Shown here: positions 9,036-18,867 of the stretch, in pieces
Layout of the letters: each line of letters opens with the position of its first letter
How positions within the stretch are numbered: position 1 is the first letter of the stretch
Source of the DNA: Rhizophagus sp. LPA8_4_AMF
Lineage: Eukaryota > Glomeromycota > Glomeromycetes > Glomerales > Glomeraceae
Length of the DNA stretch: 31,317 bases
Reading direction: 5' to 3'
Assembly: GCA_021464525.1 (NCBI GenBank)
Contig: JADRCO010000538.1
Location: 1 to 31,317 of the forward strand
Program-made: the position numbers and the translations under genes
Notes under the pieces: model-generated
Databases searched by the model: none
Told to the model about the DNA's origin: nothing
The model's input: only the letters and a program-made list of their open reading frames with translations

Positions 9036-11700
9036 GCAATATGTTTTTATCTTTTACATTAATAAACCTACTTTTACTAATTGTAAGTGTTATAATAATT
9101 TATAATGTACATAAATGAAAAATTTTTTAGTATTCCGAATAAAGTCATAACAGATAAGTATTATGTCGGCGTTTTCATCACATAACTGATTTGTTTTTAA
9201 CGCCACAATAATTATTATTCATGATAGTGTTTCAAAAAAGAATTAAAAATTGTTCAGTAATAACTATATTCCGTATAACTGCATATGTCTGATCAATAAC
9301 AACAAAATAATTATGGATTCAGCCAACTAAACGGTATTCGGTTTTGAACAATAACCAGGTTTAAACCTGTTTATCGTAAACGGTACTAATCTCTAATTGT
9401 GATTATATAGATTATTTGTGTGACAAACCATTTTTTTTTTTTTTTTTTGTTAGAAGGCTTTTCCCTACCGAATTAAAATAAAAGAAAAATTTTTGATAAG
9501 GGATAATATTTACTATTGATTTTTTGTATACCCATGAGATGCAGGTTCTTATTATACTTATTTGTCAAAAATAGTATGATTATATAAATTTATGTTCTCA
9601 CTCATTATTTCTTTATACGTATCTATAAATGAATCAACCAATCCATCGACGATTAATAATAACAATAAACAAATTTAATTCCTAAAAAACATTGTTGTGT
9701 TACTTAAGTATAATTTACGCCCTGGATACTGAATTTAATTGATAAATATTGAAAAATATAAAAGAGAAACTTGTAATCGAAGAAATTAAATTTTTAAGCG
9801 TCAATTTTTGATAAGTCAACACGACTTAAATACAATTCACGTGATGTATATGCATACCAACCTTAATTTAGTAAATTTAATCAAACCGTTTGTAATACAT
9901 AAAAGTTTACGAAGGCGTCAGGCACGTGACGATGTACATACAACAATAAACCCTAATTATAAAAAACTTACATCTTAACTTTTTTTAAAAGAAAAAAAAA
10001 TCTTTGTATAACACGGACCCTGAAATCAAAGGAAATGAAATTAAAGTTAAAAGAAATCTATCAAATGGCGTTCCTTTATTATCTTAATCATAATTTGTGT
10101 TTCTTTAAAAAAATTTTTTACATGCGAATAAATTACAAATAATATAAATTTACCTTAATTGGTAATGTAAATTGACCTAAATTATACTGATTATTTCATT
10201 TATATTAATATTAAGTTTTACCGTTTCTAAACTCTTAAGTTGCACAAATTATCGGAAACCCTAAAAAAAGAAAAGTTAAATAAAAACTTTTTTTATTATT
10301 TATTAATTAAATATTACATAAAACGACTCCTTAACACTAATTGATAAATAAGAAATTTGTAAAATGAAAAAAACCTGTTTTATCCTGTTAGCGTGTTTCA
10401 TGATTCAAATTTTGGTTAAGTTTAATCAGCCGATGCAAACACCTTCTTCATATTTATATTGCACAAAAAATAAATGTGCATACCATTTATACTTTCTCTT
10501 TTTTTCAAAAAACATATAAAATAATGCCGATTTCTAATTTGTACAAATATGGATTTCTAAAAAAGTAAATTTCTATGCAGATCATTTAATGTTGGGCAGA
10601 ATTAAGTTTAACGAAAAAACAAGAAAAACCGATAAGTCAAAATTGACATTTAAAACCAACTTTGACGCTTTAAGTAAACTTGTAGAGCAGACAAAAATAC
10701 ACATACTATATATTCATTTTTAAAAATTATAATTATTAAAAATATTTGTATCTAATTTTTTTTTTGCGAAGTCACGTGATGCGTATATGAACACCCAGGT
10801 AAATTAAGAAATTTTCAAAAAGGACGAATTTATCTCAGTAAATGACGGCGGAACGCGTGATCAAATAAATTCTATAATGAAAGCATTGTTATATCTCTAC
10901 TATAAAAAAAATCTTTGGCGTAAAAAGGTAATACAATTTTTATAATCAACTTCTTAGCTTAACACAGAGTGAATTTACGAAGTTAGTCATATTGTACTAA
11001 ATAAAATTTAGTTACGACTCTTCACAGTTTCCGTCTGCATTTTATAACTTTCTATATGAAGTAATTACACAACATACAGTAAATTACGTGCAATTAAAAT
11101 AAGGTTCATGTATTAAAAAAAAGACGTTATTCGCTGACAAATACAAAATGAGATTTTAAATAAAAAAGAGAATTTTTCTGCGAAACGTACATTTCGGTTG
11201 TCGGTTAGGACTGGCCGAATACTACATTACACCAATTCGGCATTACACCTGTGTAATATATTTTACAATTACGCCATCTTAATACCGTATTGTCTGAAAT
11301 AATTACGCCCACATGTATAATACTGATCAACAGTTACCTTTTGAATTTAAGAGAAATTCCATATATATAATAATGATATCTACTATGGTTGGTCGAGATA
11401 CATTTTGTATCAATGTCGTAAACAAATTAAATTAAATAATTAACTTCTTTGTAGGTTACAAATATGGCAAGTGATACCAACAGTCAAAAGATTTATTAAT
11501 GCTTAAGCGGGATACAAATTTTATAAGAACTCTTGAAACATAAATATAAAATTTTTGGTTATATAATCATTTTATAATCAATAGTATTATTATTTCTATA
11601 TTGTCTACCTCTTTCATATTTCTTTACATGGTATTTGCCAGATTTATTATAAATCATAAAATCAACCCAGTAAAAAGTCCTATACTGAATTTATATTAGG
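9036..11700. other. Intergenic DNA, right part of unit 2
   Basis: No gene was seen. There are three CACGTG sites (9838, 9923, 10,773). Two of them, 9838 and 10,773, share flanking sequence (TCACGTGATG followed by TATATG and a similar A/T-rich stretch), as if part of a short dispersed repeat. Patches matching unit 1 are at about 10,460-10,510, 10,869-10,878 and 11,536-11,640. Confidence 0.5.
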
Positions 11701-11718
11701 TTTGTATTGAATTTATAC

Positions 11719-11804
11719 ATGAGCCCGTTTGGTACGAAAAATTGGAACATAATTGGGATAAATTTAAAATAAATATGGTCAAATTTTATACCGAATGGGC
11801 TCAT
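11719..11804. mobile_element. 86-bp MITE-like inverted-repeat element
   Basis: Ends are ATGAGCCCGTTTGGTA and TACCGAATGGGCTCAT, which are inverted copies with two mismatches; the pairing continues imperfectly inward. The interior is AT-rich and has no coding capacity. The structure is that of a miniature inverted-repeat element; no target duplication was confirmed. Confidence 0.55.
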
Positions 11805-11866
11805 TTCATAATTGGCCTATATTTGGTACAAGAACTTTTGACTGGGCAAATGTTTAAAAATACTCA

Positions 11867-12324
11867 TCCAATGGTTTTTATATGTAATTTACATTAAAAC
11901 AAAATTTTTCTATATTTCATTGATACAATGGGTATTAACTATTAAAGTCACCAGAATGTTAAACCGCATTAATTTGTTGTCCAATGATTGTAGAAAGATA
12001 GATCAAAATTTTATTAGATTCGACATAATGAGATGCATCGAATGGTGACATTCTCATAGCTCTAGCTTCGATATAAATTGTAATGAGTTATTTTTCAAAT
12101 AACTTTAAACTAGAAAAATACTAATAACTTTTCATATATTGAGGCTAGAGACATTTCCTTAACCTCAATACATGAAAAGTTATTGGTATTTTCTAGTTTA
12201 GAATAATCAAAGCTAAAGATCATTTGATGTCAAAAATGCCTGGTGACTTTTGTTATTCAACAGTATCAATAAAAATATGAAAAATACTTTGTTTTAATGT
12301 AAAGTGCATATAAAAACTATTGGA
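11867..12324. mobile_element. 458-bp foldback element
   Basis: The innermost arms, 12,107-12,144 and 12,163-12,199, pair almost perfectly around an 18-nt loop (ACTAGAAAAATACTAATAAC vs its near complement). Outer arms also pair: 11,867-11,960 (CCAATGGTTTTTATATG... to AAAGTCACCAG) against 12,220-12,324. The left arm carries about 115 nt with no partner (about 11,960-12,045), suggesting an insertion there or a deletion from the right arm. No coding sequence. Long, well-preserved arms suggest a young element. Confidence 0.65.
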
Positions 12325-13339
12325 AGAATTTAATTTTATTATTCATAAAAAAATAATCATATCAGATTTTTTTTTATGAATCATCAGATTTGATACTTAA
12401 AAATATCCCCATCAAGAGTCTTCAATACATAATATATATTGTGAAATTATTTTATCTGCATTCTTACTATTTTTTTGTCATTATTTTTTTGTTTTTTATA
12501 TAAAAATTATTTGAATCACTTTTTTACATGAAATTTTAATATTTTTAGGCCAAAAAATATTAAAGATTCATATAAAAAGATGATTCACATTTCAATATGA
12601 AAAATTACATGACAACCTTCCGAATCGAATTTTTTGAATTAACTGAATACTAAGACGACTGGACTAATTTATTTTGAAATGTTACTAATAAATACTACCA
12701 CGTTAATGGACATTAATCCCTTGAATAAACCATGTTAGCATATTACAAATCTTAGATTTGGATCATCATATTTTAATAAATAAAATTTGACAAATAATTC
12801 AAATAATAGTAATAAATAATTAAAATAAAGAAATATAGTATCAACGATAATTACCCTGACAAATATAGTAGATTTCAAAATTAAAGTCACGCGAACTGGA
12901 CATCACATGATACGTGACAGTTAAACATCACGCCTTGTGTGATTACACAAAAGTGCAGAGATAGCGTTAACGGAGGTGTATCTTTATATGAGATTCATTG
13001 GTGCTCATTCTACAAGGCAGAGGAGTTTCCTTTTGCATAGGAAGCGTTTCCAAGCGACCTACTCTCAGAAAGGCTGCTTGATTGTTGGGTTGGAGATAAT
13101 CACTTACATGTGAATACCTATAAAGGTTTTTCAAATTTTATTTGACAAAGTGATCTGCGAGAAGAATTTTGCGCCAACATGAAGCCATTTTTAATATTAT
13201 ATATCGAATCACATGATACATAATACCTACGTCACAATAACATATCTTAGTGGGATCGTCATGGCTCAGTGATTTTTTTTTTGTTACACACTGTATGATT
13301 TTGATGCAGATTTATGTCGATCATTAGCATTTCATTCTT
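12325..13339. other. Intergenic DNA with a GC-richer island
   Basis: Most is plain AT-rich sequence. About 12,960-13,110 is visibly richer in G+C and lacks the surrounding homopolymer runs. It is open for about 45 codons in one plus frame and one minus frame, but no family is recognisable. A patch near 13,195-13,245 resembles 6040-6085 (GAATCAC.TG, then TAATACCTA). Confidence 0.4.
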
Positions 13340-13425
13340 GGGCGTATGCTAGGAAAATTACCAAATAAACAATGAAATTCCATTGTCTAATTGGTCTTAG
13401 ACACTCATTTTCCTAGAAAACGCCC
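13340..13425. mobile_element. 86-bp MITE-like element, GGGCGT/ACGCCC ends
   Basis: The left end GGGCGTATGCTAGGAAAAT (13,340-13,358) and right end ATTTTCCTAGAAAACGCCC (13,407-13,425) are inverted repeats matching at 17 of 19 positions. The 48-nt interior is AT-rich and noncoding. A similar single end, GGCGTTTTCCTAG, occurs near 5720. Confidence 0.55.
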
Positions 13426-13662
13426 ATTATGAACCCTTTAATACATATTATTTATCCCAAAGTATTAAATGGTTTATATATTAAATAAATTATCCATATA
13501 ATTTTTACTATTATTTGACGCCACTCCATATTCTCATTTTCTTCAGATTCTTTGCAGTTGACTCACAGATACCGAATTAATCCTTTTAAAGTAGTTAAGA
13601 AATTTCAGAAGGGCATTTACATTTTGAATTTATCTTATATTCTTTAAAATTAGGCTGTTATC

Positions 13663-13740
13663 AGACTTGAACATATTCATAAAAACAAATTTGTTCGTCA
13701 AGATTTCCATAGTGGATATATTGTTTGATTAAATAATGAT
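13663..13740 (+). pseudogene. Protein kinase catalytic-loop fragment
   Basis: The plus strand reads RLEHIHKNKFVRQDFHSG, then YIV, then a TGA stop at 13,726-13,728. This aligns with the start of exon 3 of the intact kinase in this window (LETIHNSDFIHRDFHSGNIL), including an AG acceptor-like site just before ACTTGAA. The catalytic HRD is RQD and the conserved Asn after HSG is Tyr, so even without the stop it would be inactive. No other kinase exons were found around it. Confidence 0.65.
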
Positions 13741-14461
13741 CATTACGGCAACTTTGACAATAAAAACTACCTTCTTGTGATTATAATAATAATACATATA
13801 AAGAATAATTGGGTTGTAATACTGATTTTTGGATATGATTTTAAATTTAGCCGTCAACAAAAATATCAGTCCATCAAAATCAACACGAACCTAATATGCT
13901 GACCATTATAGTATTACTGCTATTATGTGTATATCGGTATATGTGTATTGGCATATGTACAGTATGAAATTACAGCAGTAGAGTTTAGATAAAAAATCAA
14001 TAGATTTCATACCATAATATTATACGGTATTATTTAGTAGAAATTCACGCACAATCTTTAATATCGCTCACACCAATACACATTTGCTTAAACTATCAAT
14101 ATGATACCAAGTAACAAATTCTTGTCTCATAATAACGTTAAAAACTCTGCATCATGCATCATTTAATAAAGAAAAAAATATGTTGCAAATAGTTAGACAA
14201 CGGGTTTCAATTTGCTTTTGATTTTTAAAATAATTCCAATTAGTAGATAGTTGTCATTGCACAATTACCACGTTGTAAACTCGTAATAAAGAATATATGA
14301 CTAAAATTGTTGCATTGTTATAATTCCCTGTTCAAAGTTAGATAAAATAAATATTAATCAGCTGCGTAGTTTATATTAATCATTTGAAGAAAGAAAATCA
14401 TCAACATCATATGGCGGAGCACGATAATAAAAAATAATTTTTTTAGATTTATTTTTTAAAC
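13741..14461. other. Intergenic DNA, no gene seen
   Basis: AT-rich sequence. A run of related TATAT/GGTATATG repeats lies near 13,915-13,965 (TGTGTATATCGGTATATGTG). No coding or RNA signal was recognised, and downstream kinase subdomains that might continue the fragment at 13,663 are not clear. Confidence 0.5.
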
Positions 14462-14613
14462 CAGTGTGCTAAATCTCACCGCAGGTGATTCTCACCGCAC
14501 CAGCATTAGCAAATATTAACGGGCAGAGTTTCGTGGCATTATTAATTCTGCCCAAAATTCTATCCTAACTCTGGTAAGGTGACAACCACCAGCGGTGATA
14601 TTTAGCAATACTC
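14462..14613. mobile_element. 152-bp MITE-like element with nested hairpin
   Basis: The left end (GCTAAATCTCACCGCAGGTG...) and right end (reverse complement GCTAAATATCACCGCTGGTG...) pair over about 29 bp with some five mismatches. A second hairpin, GGGCAGA (14,521-14,527) with TCTGCCC (14,547-14,553), sits inside. It is GC-richer than its surroundings and has no coding capacity. Confidence 0.6.
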
Positions 14614-15215
14614 TTTTCTATTTGCAAGTAATTACAAATTTAGGGACTTTATTGTGAAAATAACGTAATCATTTTTTTTTTTATTTGTTCAAAAAAAAAA
14701 AAATTATAAAGTGTTAACTTCAGTACAATTATTTATAATTTCTAATAACTCTAGTTTTCTTAGATACGCTAAGAACTTTGATTATTTCAACTAATTCCAT
14801 TTATTATTTATAATGCATCATATAATGTAAATAATTAAATTTCGTAATATAAACAAAATTGTTGCAACTTGCAATCACATTTGCAAGCGCTTAACGATAA
14901 CGGCTGAGATAGCAATATTATGTATACAGTAACTTTATTAAGATTATGAACACAAATTTACATATAAAAAAACATAAACAAAATAAAATACAAAAGAAGT
15001 TTCACAAACAACACGATAAAAGTAAGATAATTTATCTACGATTAACTATTCTAAGCTACCTATATATCCACTTAACATAAAAGCCAGTTAGGATCAACTA
15101 CCCAGATAAAACATTTATAAAGATAATTACAATTCATTTTACAAATGATCTTTAAACTTTGTTGAATTTTAATCTTACATTTCGTAAAAATATTTTATCC
15201 AAAATATCACTTTGT
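14614..15215. other. Intergenic DNA downstream of the BTB-TLDc gene
   Basis: It contains the 3' flank of the minus-strand BTB-BACK-TLDc gene. The AT-rich stretch contains possible poly(A) signals on the minus strand but nothing that decides a site. No gene was seen. Confidence 0.5.
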
Positions 15216-16742
15216 TTAATCTTGGTTTATTACCCTAAAAGCTTCTATCTCACCGATAGTATAGGCACCAGTGCATTTTAATTTTTGTTCATAATAAGAA
15301 TCTTGTTTAGTATTAACATACAAAATACTATCTTGCATATATAAATTATTCTCTCCAAATCTAAAACCACAAGTACCATAATAATTATTATAAATAGAAT
15401 AGCTAGGTGATTTTACACGACTTATTTTCATATTTTGATTATCATCATTCTTTTCAAAAGAAAAAATAAAACTATCTGTTGTAGAGATATAACCACTATT
15501 TGTATAAATACTTCTTTGCATAACACGATGAAACCCAACCGGTGTGTAACCACCAAATATTTTTCGTGAATTTTGACTTTTAATTAAAACCAAAATTGGT
15601 TCCTCCGTGCTACATTTCTTTTTAAATGAATGATTATAGATTCCATCTTTGCTACCTTGATAAATAAGTTCAAACTTATATAATGAATCTTTTTTATTAA
15701 GGATTGACTTTACGTCTTTTTTATTGATCCAATTAATGATTGTATAAATAAGTTTTTTTCTAATAATTTTCGATTCAAAATGGATCTTTCCAACTCGTGG
15801 AGGTAAAATGATTGCTTTTTGCAAGGTACCTTTGAAACAAAATTCTTCAATTTGTTCATAGATATAATTAGGAATGATAGTTTTATAAGGTCGAACTTTA
15901 TCATAACAATCAGTAGGAGAAATTTCCACGAATCGAATAAGAGGAACAAATTTATCTAAAGTTTTCTTTAATGCTTCATAATTTTCATTATTCCATTTGG
16001 TTATATCGTTATTCATACTTCCTAAACTAGGAGTTTGTTCAATACCCCACTTAATTAAAGATTCCCAAACAATAATTTCATCGATTTGCATGTCTTCTCT
16101 TTTAAGTAAAATATATAGGATATCTTTATCTAACGAGAGAAAGCTTTCTGATGTAATAAATGGTTGTGGATTTGTACAAATAGACTTAAGGCAACCCTCT
16201 TGTAGTTTGCTGATGCACATACGTTTAAACACAGTATTAAGAACGAGGGAAATATTTTTCTGAATCCAGGTTGTTCGTTTCTTAAATAAATGTTCTTGAA
16301 CATGTTCAAATAATTCTTCAAGAAGTAGTTCATCAGATGCAACTAGAAGTTCAAGAATATCATTACCTTGATGCTCTTCCAAGTCAAGTTCACCCGTATA
16401 AATGTATCTTAAAAGATAAAAATTTCGAGTTATAATAAATCTCAATCGAAAATAATTTGATAAAATATAAATTAAAAATGTAACTTACTTTAAAACTATA
16501 CCAAATACTGTTGGAGCAATATTTGGTTTATTATATAGGAACATACCATCCTTTTTTGTCACCCATCCATTCGAAAGTGCACTTTTAAAGTATGAAGAAC
16601 GAGCACGTAAAATTACCGAATGTGCTCTAAATTCCTTTATATTTTTATTTTCTCCAACTTTAATAATCACGTTAAAATCATCTGCATCATTTAATATTAA
16701 AGAAAAATCTTTTGAAAGACCGGAATGTAATATTGTAGTCAT
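15216..16742 (-). CDS. BTB-BACK-TLDc domain protein (481 aa, two exons)
   Basis: Exons on the minus strand are 16,742-16,489 and 16,407-15,216, separated by an 81-nt GT-AG intron (donor GTAAGT, acceptor AAG). The junction restores the BTB text FGIVLK-YIYTGELDLEE. Domains: BTB about residues 22-130 (HSVILRARSSYF, YIYTGE), a BACK-like helical region about 137-250 (VWESLIKWGI), and TLDc about 297-477 (KFELIYQGSKDG, IFGGYTPVGF, EIEAFRVI). BTB-BACK proteins usually act as Cullin-3 adaptors; the TLDc domain is best known from oxidation-resistance and V-ATPase-binding proteins. The substrate or partner here is unknown. Start at ATG 16,742 gives the usual MTT...SGLSKDFSLILNDADDFNV beginning. The frame is intact, so it looks functional. 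Confidence 0.9.
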
Positions 16743-16825
16743 TATAAAAACTAAAAACAAAATTATACTAAATTAAAGTTTGAATCGAAATGAAAATAAG
16801 GTATTAATTGTGGACTGTAGACCTT

Positions 16826-16857
16826 TATTTATAATAGTACAAGACTATAATCACGTG
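16826..16857 (-). promoter_or_regulatory. TATA box and CACGTG upstream of the BTB-TLDc gene
   Basis: Read on the gene strand, ATCACGTGAT (CACGTG at 16,852-16,857) lies about 20 bp upstream of TATAAATA (16,826-16,833), which lies about 85 bp before the ATG at 16,742. The order and spacing suit a core promoter with a proximal E-box-type site. Function is inferred. Confidence 0.5.
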
Positions 16858-16869
16858 ATCGATTTTCTA

Positions 16870-18867
16870 AAAATACTTGCACAAAGTTACACTATTTTGA
16901 TAACTAAAAGTTTAATATAAAAAATAAAATAAAATAAAAATCTTCGATTTTTTTTTTTTAATTTCGTATCGAGCATTAAGTTCTTGTTGTGATATTCCCT
17001 ATGATGTACTTTCCGCTGCAGGAGCATGGATTTGCGGATAATAACATTCATCAACTCTCCGACTCAATTTGTCGTACAAACTTATTTTTCATTGAAAAAA
17101 AAATATATTTCCATTTTTGTTACCATAATAGCTTTCACTTTATTCTATTTCCTTTTTCGTTAATTGTACTTCATTTTTTTTTCATTATGACTTTTGTGCT
17201 TAAAGTTTAAATAATTACGCCAATACCTAAATGGCACTTTTCCCGTATACATACATAAATAAAAATTACAATAAGTAAAAATTATAAAGTTCGTTATCGT
17301 TACGCATTTGCCTTCAATAATGAACTTCTAAATTTGAAACGGACTTCTTTTCCGTTGTATCACGGTAAACTCTTAAAAAAATCCCATGAAAAATACTTTC
17401 CGTATCATGAAGAACGTTCTATTTTTTTCCAATCTCTTACTAATATATCGTCATGATATAAATAAATACGCCGAAATTTCTAAATTCATTATGATTCATT
17501 ATTAATACTTGTTTATGACATAGTAATTAATGTAATAAAATGTTACTTGTATATACAAATGATTTTAACCAGAGTTCTATACCGGTTAAAATACATTTCT
17601 TTCAGTTGAAAAGATAAAAATTGTATTTACTAAGAAGATAAATATACTGAGGCACTACTTTATAGCTGGCAAAAACAAAATAATATTGCAAAAGTTATTT
17701 ATCGCACTTAACGTTAATAATGTATATACTTGGACGTATTTATGTAGTGGACTTAGAATGTATGTAATGAACGTGGGATAAGTAAGACCACGGTGTATTC
17801 AAAATGTTGTGGAAATTACTCGAAAAGTTATATATTTCAAACGATTATCATAATTGTTAGGTATTTACATCAAAATTTTTAAAGGCATTGTGCAAATTAG
17901 CTTTGCGAGCGAAGTTTCGCCCAATTTGACCTACAGAATGTTTCCAATTTAGGGTTTCTGAAGTTTAGTCACTGGGCAAACGTTGAAGATTCTTCCTCCC
18001 CGCAGCAATAATGCAAATTGACTTATACTTTTATACTGGATGCAGATATTATCTAATAACAAATAAAAGTGACAATACCCATAAACAGCAATATATAATA
18101 ATAATATCTATATAACTTAACTGAGCTTGCAAATACTGAAACATATTGATAGATATGTTAAATAATTACTTTACGGAGTAATATCTTATATTGCATCAGA
18201 AATATTAAAGAATCTGCATTATCTAAAGTAGAAATGCGATCGTAGATAATCCATCATGGATTGAAAACAAATTTATGCGATATCCGTATTGGGTAAAACG
18301 TAAAATTGTACTATCCGTGATTACGGATATCCGGATATCCGAAATTAATCATAGTGTTGGCGGAAAATCGGTAGTGCTGGCCGGCATTACAAATCATGTG
18401 CCTCAGCTAATGCTATCGCTATTGTTAAGTTTTTTTTTTCTTTCTACACACTAACTATATACCACGTATAATAAAAATAAAGGATAACAGATTATCTAAC
18501 GGATTAACCCGAATTCATCCGCGACGGATGATGTATCCAGAAAATTATCCGTTTTCTTATTCGGATGAACGGGATCATGTGCGAATTTACAATGCAAGTA
18601 ATTTCAAACTTATTATTTCTTTTCCTTGAATCTTTATTATTTTAAAGCGGCCAAGTTCAGTGTATAAATATTTCTCCAAGTTTTATTTTTCGGTCCTCTT
18701 TTTTTCCTTTTTTTTTATCTTCATATACAGTAGGTAAATCCTATGAATTAAATAAGTTTTAAAACTGGTTTTTCAGTTTATCACTTTATTAGATGATAAC
18801 AAGCATATAATGCGCAAAAATTATTCTATCTTTTTATAGACTCTCATTTATTTATTATTTTTTCCTC
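16870..18867. other. Intergenic DNA between the BTB-TLDc and kinase genes
   Basis: No gene was accepted. A 73-codon frame at 16,989-17,210 begins with protein-like text but ends in a Phe-rich low-complexity stretch. Between 18,270 and 18,590 there are many inverted GGATATCC/ATCCG motifs, listed separately. A GCCGGC-ATTACAAAT stretch near 18,380 recurs in inverse near 23,310. Confidence 0.5.
18270..18590. repeat. Cluster of inverted ATCCG/CGGAT motifs with an 18-bp palindrome
   Basis: CGGATATCCGGATATCCG at 18,324-18,341 is a perfect 18-bp palindrome. A further GATATCCGTA at about 18,279 pairs with TACGGATATC. At 18,510-18,575, ACCCGAATTCATCCG is inverted as CGGATGAACGGGAT. The cluster looks like a decayed foldback element or a group of binding sites for a dimeric factor. 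Confidence 0.5.

Larger units (their letters stand above)
6000..11650. repeat. Tandem segmental duplication, unit 2
   Basis: This is the second copy of the segment at 700-5420, with anchors as listed there. It is longer than unit 1, partly because of a foldback element at 6496-6886 for which I see no equivalent in unit 1. Units are diverged (many patches about 75-90% identical, others unalignable by eye), so the duplication is old. Boundaries are approximate. Confidence 0.65.

Noticed and set aside
15710-16342. Other-frame and opposite-strand frames within the BTB-TLDc gene
   Set aside because: They overlap the well-supported exon 2 and have no domain content.
16989-17210. 73-codon plus frame with a protein-like start
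   Set aside because: The second half is a Phe/His-rich translation of T-rich sequence; no family match or splice site supports it.
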